From: Chrysophaeum taylorii
Lineage: Eukaryota > Sar > Pelagophyceae > Pelagomonadales > Pelagomonadaceae
Direction: 5' to 3'
Length of the DNA stretch: 64,000 nt
Assembly: GCA_029834535.1 (NCBI GenBank)
Contig: JAQMWT010000240.1
Span: 1 to 64,000 of the forward strand
Both the position numbers and the translations under genes were made by a program. Of the stretch, positions 37,901 through 47,742 are shown piece after piece. The notes below the pieces were generated by a model. The model worked only from the letters and a program-made list of their open reading frames with translations. It made no database searches and was not told the DNA's origin. Position 1 is the stretch's first letter; the number at the start of each line of letters is the position of its first letter.

Positions 37901-38031
37901 TCGGATTTGCCGTTTTCCACAACGGCGATCAGTACCGCGGCGAGTGGCACGACGACCACATCTCCCTAACCGGCGCCGGCGATCTCACCCTGGCCGACGG
38001 CATCAAACATAAATTCAACACCAAAATCTAG
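34990..38031 (+). CDS. MORN-repeat protein with DENN/Avl9-like N-terminal region
   Basis: 1013 residues, single exon. Residues 1-340 look like a trafficking-type domain: GVLISFDEHVGPKVAWVEGP at the start, SVALFSSSAAKASRC and VGLASLLPAVVSLGLSDYV, the pattern seen in Avl9/uDENN proteins (tentative). From residue 348 to the end there are some 20 or more MORN motifs of the type YxGxWxxGxxHGxGxxxxxDG (for example YEGSFESGLRHGRGLF, YDGEWRRGKRHGRGTF, YAGGFVHGKRAGLGF). An acidic, disordered insert lies near 620-690. MORN arrays tether proteins to membranes or cytoskeleton. The gene lies 3 bp downstream of the CH gene. Confidence 0.85.
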   Translation: MEEEEEATGVLISFDEHVGPKVAWVEGPGAELLPLEEELPFACLPENTSSIAETALSEGEVVFLIVRRGDIVLFGASVMRSARSASQRGMQQAVAVLSRFPAFDVLETRARALAVVAIESPDREAARALIASSGARCATPSTGGDFAASIESGKVVDALGAEKTVRLLRCVLKGESVALFSSSAAKASRCVVGLASLLPAVVSLGLSDYVTTEKCPLLGANSFRWRRDGFPVQLDAEWIPAAPISRCDHLLRTPTAFVVGTCNAMLARRLEAVAIVVDLDAASILTPSVLAKAPLEKPSMSLVGEVAKHKADDFDDWLGSDAWLRSRCETWVSELLGRQQQQHHAVLESYEGERKKGLRHGRGAVRYADGGYYDGEWRENKRHGEGVAVSGTTTATRRRYEGEWVDDLHHGRGRLVAADATYEGWFAKGKFHGKGELSTAKFSYRGEFSDGKFEGAGCLERAGGQGKHVGEWRAGLRRGVGHAELEDGTVRAGRWEDDLLVDGTVSLPSGETRAGRFDINGCLDGEGTLTTVDGDVYEGLFRRGEMLDDDAVVWAVRYADGRKYAGKLKDGLPSGEGVLRYEDASVYQGSFLDGLRSGKGTFVEGEITLEGEWRCDGFVGGGGGHPQEDDDDDEATVVVDLTADLVVSRPPEEDDIAARIGGENNDDDAESVVVVVPESSPLVSEETPREDEVARPPRKGCARVRYPNGDVYEGSFESGLRHGRGLFTEALSGHAYDGEWRRGKRHGRGTFATGDGTFVYDGEFVKGKRCGEGVAKLRDSCSYAGSWRDNVFDGRGILVDAAKNSYEGEFFDGRKHGVGAQTYADGARYSGEWRRGYRDGQGHCDYPDGTTYAGRWERDKYRGHGTILKDGRAAFDGSFDAGKRHGWGLESIRTPDGKIFRREGRWSRGFPDLSADDWTLTYPDNSTYVGPVSRDEDSPLKLKPHGKHGVMKWANGDTYAGGFVHGKRAGLGFAVFHNGDQYRGEWHDDHISLTGAGDLTLADGIKHKFNTKI

Positions 38032-39064
38032 ACCTACCCGACGAAGAAAGACGACCGCCGACGGGATTGCGGGGGTCCCTATTTTTGTTGCATCGTGCCA
38101 TAGTTGTCGTCGACCTCGCAGCAGAGGGGAAGGCTGGCTCTTTTCATGGATGATGATGATGATGATGCGCGCGACTGGTCTGTCTACGCACCCCGCGACA
38201 CTCTCTCGCGAACAATCTCCGAATAATTTTTGATCAATGAGCCAGCTCGACCAGATGCCGGCTCCTAGAAATGCAAGCGCCGCGCGTCTTCTCCGGCTAC
38301 TAATAAAAAAGAAAAACAACGGCTGGGCTCACGCGGGCAAGGAGTAGACGTTGGCGGTGAGCGTAGAAGAAGGGCAGTCCAAGCGGCGCCCGGGATGTTT
38401 GAACATCGACTTCTTCTTTCTAAAGTACCAAAAACGACACACACACTCTCTCTCTCTCCGACGCTCGGCAACAGCACTTCTGCCGTCGTCGCGAAAGCGC
38501 GCAAAGCACGATCAAGCTGTTCAATAAAACAAACACCCGTACTTGGATGAGGCCCGTGTACACCTACTGATCACAAGCTCGCTTCCAACGATAGTCTCTT
38601 GAGGTGCCGCTGCAAGAAACACTCGGATCGCGTCCTGCGTTGTCGTTTTCAACTGACGACGCGCAGTGCCACCACGGCCTTTCTCTCTTTCCTTCCTGCA
38701 GACCGGCAACCTCCTTGTCATTGATACAGTAGAATAAGCAAACCACGCGCGCCCTCGAAATTCGTTCGATCTTGGATTTGTCGCCGCCGCCGCCTCGAGA
38801 GTGGGACGGACGCGCGCGGTGAGGCCGCGCAAGCTTCTGAAGAACAGAACAGAACAGAACAGAACGTTCGGAGAAGGTGCTGCTTGTTCGGGAAGGTGTG
38901 CGGCAGTTCGGATTCGGTTAACATTTGCCCTCGAGTTCAAAGTTGCAAAGGTGTTTCCTGCCATTCCCGTAAGGTCGTACAGGAGAAGTAAAGGGCGTGT
39001 TCAATGAGCGTTCAAACGCATATTTTGGCTAGGAGGTATCGTCAACATTCAGCTTCGCACTGTA
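38032..39064. other. Intergenic, simple repeats only
   Basis: (GAT)n at 38145-38166, (CA)n/(CT)n at 38440-38458 and (AACAG)n at 38841-38863. A 147-codon minus-strand frame at 38521-38964 has no recognisable domain and biased composition; I do not call it a gene. Confidence 0.5.
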
Positions 39065-39255
39065 ATGATTCCACCAACGATGCCATTCTTGTATTCCCAG
39101 GTGGTTGCAGCCGTGATGGCCTCTTCGGCCGCCGTGTGTCCCGCGGGCGTTCTGCGAAGGCCGTGGACGGAGGGTCGGGCCGCCTCGCGTCGCCTCTCAC
39201 CCAATCCGAAATGCCCGCAGCTGTTGGGTGGTCAGCGCAATACCACCGGCTCAAG

Positions 39256-39288
<33 letters not shown>

Positions 39289-40081
39289 GTTGACGCTGGC
39301 GTTGACGTACTTTGAGAACGAAGTATACCTCGCACAGCAGCTCGCCAAGTTTGCCGCCGTAGCCGTTGAAAAGCGGATTTTCCTCGTGATCGTCGACGAC
39401 GGGAGTCGCGAGGGCCGTCGCGCTTACGAGCACGCTTCCTCCTTAGCGAACGAGGCATCGTTGTTCGAACGAATTGCCATATACGAAATCGACCGGAACC
39501 TTGGATTCAACGTCGCGGGCGCTCGGAACCTAGCTTTCGCCATGGCGCCGACGGAGTACGTGTTATTGATGGACATGGACACGCAGCCGACGATGGCGTT
39601 TCTCGACCAAGCGCTCGGGCTCGCGGCGTTCGCGGCAAAACGATTGGCATCTTCTGCCCACGGCACGCACGTCGTGTTCCACCGGTTCGTCCGCGAATCG
39701 CGCTGCAAGAGGGACCTCGGCCCGCACCCCGCCGTGATGTTGCTGTCGAAGGCGGCGTATTGGCGGGCCGGCGGCTGCGACGAAGACTTCGCTGGACTCT
39801 ACGGATCCACCCATTTTCGGTGGCGCGCCCAACGCACGCCCACGGTCGAGTACCGGGAAGTCGACCGCAACGCGACCAAATTTCTCCAGCACATTGGAGC
39901 GCCGTGCGCGATGGACGCCGACGCGTCGTGTTGCGGTCGGCGGCGAGGAAAAAACCGCCACCTCGGAGAGGCGCACAGCAACCGGACCCGGGAAAACAGA
40001 GCCGTCTTCAAGGCGAAGAAAAACCGGCGAATTGACTGGGCCTCGACCTACCTCCGCTTCTCCTGGACGCGGCGCGTTTAA
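39065..40081 (+). CDS. GT-A fold glycosyltransferase
   Basis: 338 residues. A hydrophobic N-terminal stretch (FLYSQVVAAVMASSAAV) may be a signal or anchor. Next is a poly-Ala run coded by (GCT)n (39257-39289), then the catalytic domain: LTLALTYFENEVYLAQQL, FLVIVDDGSREGRR (nucleotide-binding DD), RNLGFNVAGARNLAFAMAP, VLLMDMDTQPTMAF (DxD-like metal site, near residue 169) and HPAVMLLSKAAYWRAGGCDE (acceptor side). It probably acts in the Golgi on a glycan; donor and acceptor cannot be told. Alternative starts are possible (Met6 or Met18). Confidence 0.75.
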
Positions 40082-40146
40082 GGAAGGAAGGAAGGAAGGA
40101 AGGAAGGAAGGAATGGATTTTTTTGTGGATAACTACTAAGTGCGAG
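40082..40146. repeat. (GGAA)n microsatellite between convergent genes
   Basis: Eight or so GGAA units just after the glycosyltransferase stop, between two convergently transcribed genes. Confidence 0.7.
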
Positions 40147-40788
40147 CTAGGGTTCGGCGGTCGGCACGAGAGCGAGCGAAGGCGGCGGAGGCGTCGGGGC
40201 CGCGCCAGCGTTGTCGATGCTGATAGCAACCAGGAGCTTGCGGGAGAACTCGGCCGTGGTGATCTGGAGTATGGTGGTGATGAGCTTGAAAATGAATCCC
40301 CAAACAAAAGGGGCTCTCGGCCCGACGTCGGCGAGCAACGCCACGTACAGCAGCAACGCCAACGAGGAGAGAATTGAGAAGATGATGTAGAGCACGTAGA
40401 ATGTCATCAACCACCCGCAGCAGTCGCCGCAACAGTCGCAGCACTTTCGGTTCCGCGTCTTAACGCCGACGACGCCGCAGAGCAATATGAGCGAAGAGAG
40501 CATTACGCTGAACAAGAAGCCCACGGCCCACGCCGCGATGAAGCGTTTCGCGTTTTCGCCCGACACCGCGATGTTGAGGATGAGGCCCATGATGTTGAAG
40601 ACTATTTCGAGTACGAAGTTCGCGATGGCGAGGCGCAGCACCATTTCGGACAAGTTCAGAATGGCGGGCGGGTCTAGACGCGTATACCCGCTCTCCATCG
40701 TAATCCCCGGCGCGATCAGCATGCGGACGCGCGGGGCGGCGAGGGGGTTCTCCACTTCCCCAATCTCCACGTCGGACGTCGTCTCCAT
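40147..40788 (-). CDS. Tetraspan membrane protein of unknown function
   Basis: 213 residues with four hydrophobic segments near residues 52-75, 84-106, 125-150 and 155-175. Between the second and third is a Cys cluster (KCCDCCGDCCGW), possibly a palmitoylation or metal site. The N-terminus is acidic and the C-terminus is Pro/Ala-rich. I do not recognise the family. The frame is intact and in host-like codon use. Confidence 0.65.
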   Translation of the reverse strand: METTSDVEIGEVENPLAAPRVRMLIAPGITMESGYTRLDPPAILNLSEMVLRLAIANFVLEIVFNIMGLILNIAVSGENAKRFIAAWAVGFLFSVMLSSLILLCGVVGVKTRNRKCCDCCGDCCGWLMTFYVLYIIFSILSSLALLLYVALLADVGPRAPFVWGFIFKLITTILQITTAEFSRKLLVAISIDNAGAAPTPPPPSLALVPTAEP

Positions 40789-42583
<1,795 letters not shown>

Positions 42584-42624
42584 TTACTTTCAGTATTATG
42601 TAAACCAAACCCTACTACTACTCG

Positions 42625-43494
42625 TCACCGACACTCCCCCGAGCACCGAAGGGCCTTGACGAGGTCGAGGTAGCCCGGCTCGGCAGGGGTGAGGATGCCG
42701 TGGCGCACCAAAAAGTCGGCGATGACGAGCACGACGTTGGGCTTGAAGTGCTCAATATTCGCGAGGACCGTGTCGATGTCCCACAAACTAAAACTATCCA
42801 CCTCGCCGTCGACCGGAGTCGGTACGAAGTTTCCCGGAAGCTCCAGATCATAAACAAAGAGCGTGTCGTCCTTGAGTCTGCCCTCTTCGTCGGCGCCGCG
42901 GTAACTGACGGCCCCGGCGGGCCGCGCCGTTCTAGCGAGCGATGGCTCGACTCCAGCCTCTTCCCCCGCTTCCTTAACGACCGTTTCCCCCGGACTCAGT
43001 CCGTGGCTCACGTGCCCCGCCACGAGATGATCCAGCATTCCAGGCCACGTCTGTTTGGTAGGCGACCGGCGCCCAACCCAGAGTCGCAACGGATCCCTCA
43101 CAAAGCCGTTGACGTGGACCCCGTACCCTTTGGCGCCCAGTAAGGGATATGCCGCGCGCTCCACCAGAAACGCCGGCTCCGCCCCGAACGCCGGAGCCAC
43201 GGGCACCAGCTCGTCGCGCCACCCGCGCACGATCCCCGCGTCGCGGAGCGCCGCCGTCGCCTCGGCGACGCCCGCCGTGCGCCCGGTGCTATCAAGTGCT
43301 TGGAGCTCTTCGGCGAGCCGAACGGCGCCGCCAACACGCCGGAACGCCGGGGTCCCGCACACGGCCTCGGCGTCCCGCTCCGCGATGGCCCCAACGACCC
43401 CGTCCACGACCAGCGGCACAAACGAACTCGAACCCACGTCGTTCACGGCGCCGACGCGCTCGAGCAGTCTTAGGCACACATTACTCACTCTCAT
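42625..43494 (-). CDS. Nudix hydrolase, DUF4743-type
   Basis: 289 residues. The Nudix box reads GLSPGETVVKEAGEEAGVEP, close to GX5EX7REUXEEXGU with Lys in place of Arg. Upstream, KGYGVHVNGFVR, LRLWVGRRSPTKQTWPGMLD and LVAGHVSHG are typical of the plant NUDT20/24 and yeast YJR142W group. These have an extra N-terminal domain and act on damaged thiamine-diphosphate forms or related diphosphates. The intact frame starts at an ATG and ends 68 bp upstream of the MetAP2 start on the same strand. Confidence 0.82.
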   Translation of the reverse strand: MRVSNVCLRLLERVGAVNDVGSSSFVPLVVDGVVGAIAERDAEAVCGTPAFRRVGGAVRLAEELQALDSTGRTAGVAEATAALRDAGIVRGWRDELVPVAPAFGAEPAFLVERAAYPLLGAKGYGVHVNGFVRDPLRLWVGRRSPTKQTWPGMLDHLVAGHVSHGLSPGETVVKEAGEEAGVEPSLARTARPAGAVSYRGADEEGRLKDDTLFVYDLELPGNFVPTPVDGEVDSFSLWDIDTVLANIEHFKPNVVLVIADFLVRHGILTPAEPGYLDLVKALRCSGECR

Positions 43495-43568
43495 CCTTCA
43501 CCCTCTTCTACTTTTTGGGTGAATCTTTATTACCCTAACACAAACGGAAGTTTTTTTTTGACAACCCA

Positions 43569-43646
43569 TGTGAGGAAGCTATGACACTTACCCCTGCACC
43601 ACCGTCGCCATTATAGTTCTCACATCCCCACATTTCAGTTCTCACA
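43569..43646 (+). repeat. 5' LTR of copia element 3
   Basis: 78 bp; matches 46767-46841 with a handful of substitutions and small indels. Confidence 0.85.
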
Positions 43647-43664
43647 TGGGGTTGCAGGTGTTCG
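43647..43664 (+). promoter_or_regulatory. Primer-binding site of copia element 3
   Basis: Begins TGG immediately after the LTR, complementary to a tRNA CCA end. Confidence 0.55.
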
Positions 43665-44960
43665 TTCTCCTTCGCGCACTCTCGCCTTTTTCGCCGCTTC
43701 ACCTTTAAAATTTTTCGGTTTTGCTCTCGCAGTGAATTCCGTGCTCAGCACCCGCGACGCTATCTGTTCTTACGTCTGCGACGCTATCTGCAACGTTCTT
43801 ACGTGCCACAACTGGTTTGCCACTATCGCCAACTTCTACCGCAGTCTATTCGAGTATGACGAACGAAGCTCGCCGCTTGCTCCTCCAACGTTGGCCCGTA
43901 TGGCAACTTCGTTCTTGCGAATGCGAAAACGGGCCACTTTCTTATCTGCCACAGCAGGCTGGCATACAGCAGCCTGGTCTACCCGTGTTCGTTCCTTACA
44001 CCGCTGGCGCGTCCGAAGTTTTCCATTTTCGCGTACAGGACGCGGTCGTGCCCATGGCAACTTGCTCGCGCCACAACAACCAAACACCCAACGTTCGCAT
44101 CAACCCTGTTTACGCCTGTTTTTGCTTCTGTCGACTCCGACCGATGGTCACCATGCACCATGCAACCTATCTGCCCAAAGGCAACGTTCTCATCAGACGT
44201 CTGGTACACCGCCATCATATGTACCAGCCTGTATTCCCGCTATCTTTGCCCCGCTGCGATCCTCAGTGGCAACAATCGTCTAACGCACGTCATTCCAGGC
44301 ACTTTTGTCGCTATTGTTCTTCAGACCTCGATTTTGCTGACAGTTTCGATTATCAGATTTCCTGCAATGTCAACCACCGAAGGAACTTCAACGTTGTTCT
44401 GACTCGAATCACGCTTCCCAGTTCTCGTCTACTGTTGCCCCATTGTCACCTGTTCCTGGTGTTGCCCGATTGTCACCTGTTCTTCCGCTGTTGCCCCCCT
44501 GCCCCCTGTGTTTGATGAGAATGCGCCGGTTTCACTGGGACTGATCACCCCATCGCGTGAACCGACCATTCTACGAGCTCATAAACTCCGACGCACCAAA
44601 GAGAGAAAACAACAGAAAGTGCAAAAGAGAGAAAACAACAGAAAGTGCAAAACAAAGTCGAGCAAACCAGAGCCGACAAAACCAAAGAGCCCAAAACCTC
44701 CTGAGGAAAGTGCAAAACAAAGTCGAGCCAAACGGAGCCGACCGCGCAAAGTCGACCAAAGCGCATTACAACAACCAACAAACTTTCATACTGGCGTTTG
44801 TCAACAACGCAATGTCGACTCTGTTTCATCCTGTCACAATGTCGATTCTGTTTCCTCTGTCGCTTCTGTTTCCTCCTGTAACTCTTTGTATGTCTCTTAT
44901 GTTAGCTTTCGTTTGTTAGTTCATTATGTCTTCCTTCCCCTTTGTTTAGCTAACACCCTT
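43665..44960 (+). pseudogene. Degenerate gag/5' region of copia element 3
   Basis: Open frames at 43732-44283 and 43817-44515 show no gag, protease or integrase motif that I can identify. A later Lys/Arg/Gln/Ser-rich frame (44508 on) leads into the RT linker. The tandem-like duplication AGAGAAAACAACAGAAAGTG at about 44600-44650 adds low-complexity basic sequence. Confidence 0.45.
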
Positions 44961-46589
44961 GTTGATCCCCATGCACATGTTTATTACTCTGCTTCCGAAG
45001 AAACCTCTCAGTATTCATACATTGACGAAACTACCGTTACTTCCACCCATTTACTTGAAGCTTTTGCTCAGACCAATCCTGAGCGTCCTGGCTGGTTGCA
45101 AGCCATCGCCAAAGAGTATCGCTCCCTTGGTCAGCTTGGTTGCTGGGATGTTGTTCGCCTTCCTTCGATGATGATGATGTTTCTGGCAACATTTGTACCC
45201 TCAAGTGGATCCTCCGCAAGAAGTATGACTCTGGCCGCTTCAAATCGTACAAGGCTCGCCTCGTTGTCCGCGGTTACACCCAGGTTCACGGCATTGATTA
45301 TCATGACACCTACTCACCGGTTGCTAACATCGTCACGATCCGTTTCTTTCTAACCTTTGTCGCTGTTCATGACTGGGATTTGCATAAGTTGGATGTCAAC
45401 TCCGCTTTTATCCAAGCTCCCATTGACGAAGACATCTATGTCTGGCCACCCGAAGGTTATGCTCCTCGCCAACCCACCGATGGTTTCAAAATCATTTACA
45501 CGCTCCGTCGCTCTTGGTATGGTTGCAAACAAGCTTGTCGTAATTGGTGGCTTTATTTGGCACGCTTTCTCGTCAATGACTGTTGCTTCGTCCACGGATC
45601 TGGTGACACTTGCAGCTACACACTCATGCTTAAGTCTACTGTCGTTCAGCGCCTTGTTCTCGTCGTTGATGATCTTCTTGTGGCGCACCCCCGTTCTTGC
45701 ATTGGCCATTACCAAGCTCCCTTTTTGCGTTTTTCAAAGCCTTCCCACTTCCGTTGGTCTCCGCCTTACGCGTGCTCGCGCACGTCGCAAGCTCGCTATC
45801 TACCAATCCCATGCTATCCGTGAAATCCTCACCGAACATCGCTTCATCAACAGTAAACCAGAATTTACTCCCGCTCCCTATGGTTCTTCCTCTTTCTGCG
45901 GCTGCTTCTCCTGCACCTGGCTCCCCTGCTCACGTCTTCATGGCACGCATCCCTTTTCGTCGTATTCTCCGTTGTGTCTTGTTTCTTCCTGTTATGCCAC
46001 GCCCTGATATCACTTGGTCCGTCAATCGGTGTGCGCGTTTTCCACACAATCCTGGTAAACCCCACTGGCACGCTTTATCCCACACTCTTCGTTACCTCAA
46101 TGGTGTTCTCACGATCTTGCCCTTGTTCTTGGTCGCGATTCTACCCTTCGTCTCTGTGGTTATTCCGACTCCAGCTGGGCCGACGACCCTGATGACCGCC
46201 ACTCCACTACTGGTTTTTGTTTTCTCCTTGGTGGCTCTATGATCTCCTACTGCTCCCGCTCGCAGTACCTCCTCACCCGCTCCTCTTTTGAAGCTGAATT
46301 GCTCGCTCTTTACGCCGCTACTGCTAAGCTCTCTTGGCTTCTCAAACTTTTTGATGACTTTGCTCTCCCTCGTCACACGGTACCAATGTATGTCGATAAC
46401 AGAACCACCGTCACCCAAGTCCGTCTCCAATGTCTCACGCGGTGCACCCGCCATATTGATATTCGTTTTTACAGCACCGCCGAATATCATCGCAACCACA
46501 TCATTGACCTCCAACATAGCGATATCTTCACCCGCAGTACGGAAGCTCCTTCCTTCCTCCGGCTTCGTGCTCGTTACCTCACCTCGTGA
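44961..46589 (+). pseudogene. Reverse transcriptase and RNase H of copia element 3
   Basis: RT starts near 45050 with AFAQTNPERPGWLQAIAKEY. After a frame change it continues with TLKWILRKKYDSGRFKSYKA, KLDVNSAFIQAPIDEDIYVW, RRSWYGCKQACRNW and the catalytic VLVVDDLLV. After further shifts come LAIYQSHAIREILTEHRF, MPRPDITWSVNRCARF and RNase H: GYSDSSWADDPDDRHSTTGF, SSFEAELLALYAATAKL, MYVDNRTTV. The subfamily is more like conventional copia than elements 1 and 2 (ARLVVRGYTQVHGIDYHDTY). It cannot be expressed as one polyprotein. Confidence 0.8.
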
Positions 46590-46673
46590 CTTCGTTCGCC
46601 CTGATATCTCCTGTCTCTTTCTGCCACAATGCCTTTCCTGACGTCTTCCTTCAAGCTTCTCCTCTGTGAGCGT

Positions 46674-46775
46674 CTCACTTACCCCTTTTTCCTTTTTTTT
46701 CTTTTCCAACACCTGTGTGAGGACCTCACTTACCCCTTTTTCCTTTTCTTTCTTTTCCAGCACCTGTGTGAGGAA
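46674..46775. repeat. Tandem duplication at the polypurine/polypyrimidine end of copia element 3
   Basis: A unit of about 51 bp (CTCACTTACCCCTTTTTCC..., ending CACCTGTGTGAGGA) occurs twice in tandem just before and into the 3' LTR. Confidence 0.65.
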
Positions 46776-46841
46776 GCTATGACACTTACCCCTACACCAC
46801 GTCGCCATTATAGTTCTCACATCCCCATTTAAGTTCTCACA
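46767..46841 (+). repeat. 3' LTR of copia element 3
   Basis: 75 bp; partner of 43569-43646. Confidence 0.85.
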
Positions 46842-47585
46842 ACCGAGGTGTCGTTCGGTGACTGGAGGTCTTATTACCTAGACTGTGTGTGAATCAATGG
46901 CTGTACCGGGATGCTCGACAAACACGTCCTCCCCCAAGTAAGTAAGTAAGTAAGTAAGCAACACGACAAGTAGTCAGTCGCCTTGTGCTACAAGAGTTAT
47001 TAGCTTGTCGCTGCGATGAGCGACCCAACCTACCAGGAGTCGAGGAGCCCAGAGTTGTTGTTGGCACACACCGAGTGCGAAGTAAAAACAAAAAAAAAAA
47101 CATTCGTGCTACACCAAAGCTGCGCGAACACCGAGAGTTAGCTAGTTGTACGGCCTGGTGTTGCGCACGGAACTTAGAAGAAGACCAGTCTGTGTCCAGC
47201 CGCCGGAAGTGTACGCGGAGGATGACCAGCCGAGCAGTTCGCTGCCTGGGCTCGGACAAAGTGGATGGAAGGGCCGTGATGATGCAAGGCCCGGCGTGTC
47301 TAAAAACAGGGACCTCCCTCGAGGTGGTGGAGGCCCGAATACGAATAGTAGTCCTCGGCGGGATACACATTACGAGGCGTCCGTCCTAGTACGGGACGGC
47401 GTCGCACGCCTCTTCGGAGGTTCGCGGGCCAGTCTATTTACCTAAGCCTGTATAAACCTGTCTTTCTATTTGGCTGCCCGCGCGTGCGTCGTAAAGTAGT
47501 AGTGTGAGAAGCTCGCAGCGCACCCACGCGAGGGCAAGAGGTGAGGAGGAAATCGCTTTATGAAGCGCGCTGGATACACGAGGAG
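46842..47585. other. Intergenic, no recognised gene
   Basis: (AAGT)n at 46937-46959. A 134-codon plus-strand frame at 46985-47389 has no recognised domain. I see nothing else. Confidence 0.45.
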
Positions 47586-47670
47586 ATCGCATCGCATCAG
47601 GCATCGCATCGCATCAGGCATCGCATCGCATCAGGCATCGCATCGCACCAGGCATCGCATCGCATCAGGC
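47586..47670 (+). repeat. 17-bp tandem repeat, five units
   Basis: Unit ATCGCATCGCATCAGGC five times, with one substitution in the fourth unit. It is contiguous without spacers, so it is a minisatellite, 70 bp past the tepsin-like stop codon. Confidence 0.85.
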
Positions 47671-47742
47671 GCGGTGGTTGGTTCGCGTTCTTTGCTTAAG
47701 AGACGGCGATCCGATTTAGGTCGGTCGATGTCGGCAGAGCAT

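Larger units (their letters stand above)
43569..46841 (+). mobile_element. Short Ty1/copia retrotransposon with about 76-bp LTRs
   Basis: LTRs at 43569-43646 and 46767-46841 start TGTGAGGAAGC and end GTTCTCACA (TG...CA with a 6-bp inverted repeat). Flanks ACCCA (left) and ACCGA (right) may be a diverged 5-bp target duplication. The primer-binding site directly follows the 5' LTR (TGGGGTTGCAGGTGTTCG). Only RT and RNase H are recognisable; I found no integrase zinc finger or DDE core in the 1.4 kb between LTR and RT, so the element is internally deleted or highly decayed. Frame changes occur near 45170, 45690, 45950 and 46110. Confidence 0.85.

Noticed and set aside
38521-38964. 147-codon minus-strand frame
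   Set aside because: Biased composition, a microsatellite within it, and no conserved motif.
47586-47670. CRISPR-like array
   Set aside because: Repeats are contiguous 17-bp units without spacers, in a eukaryotic context.
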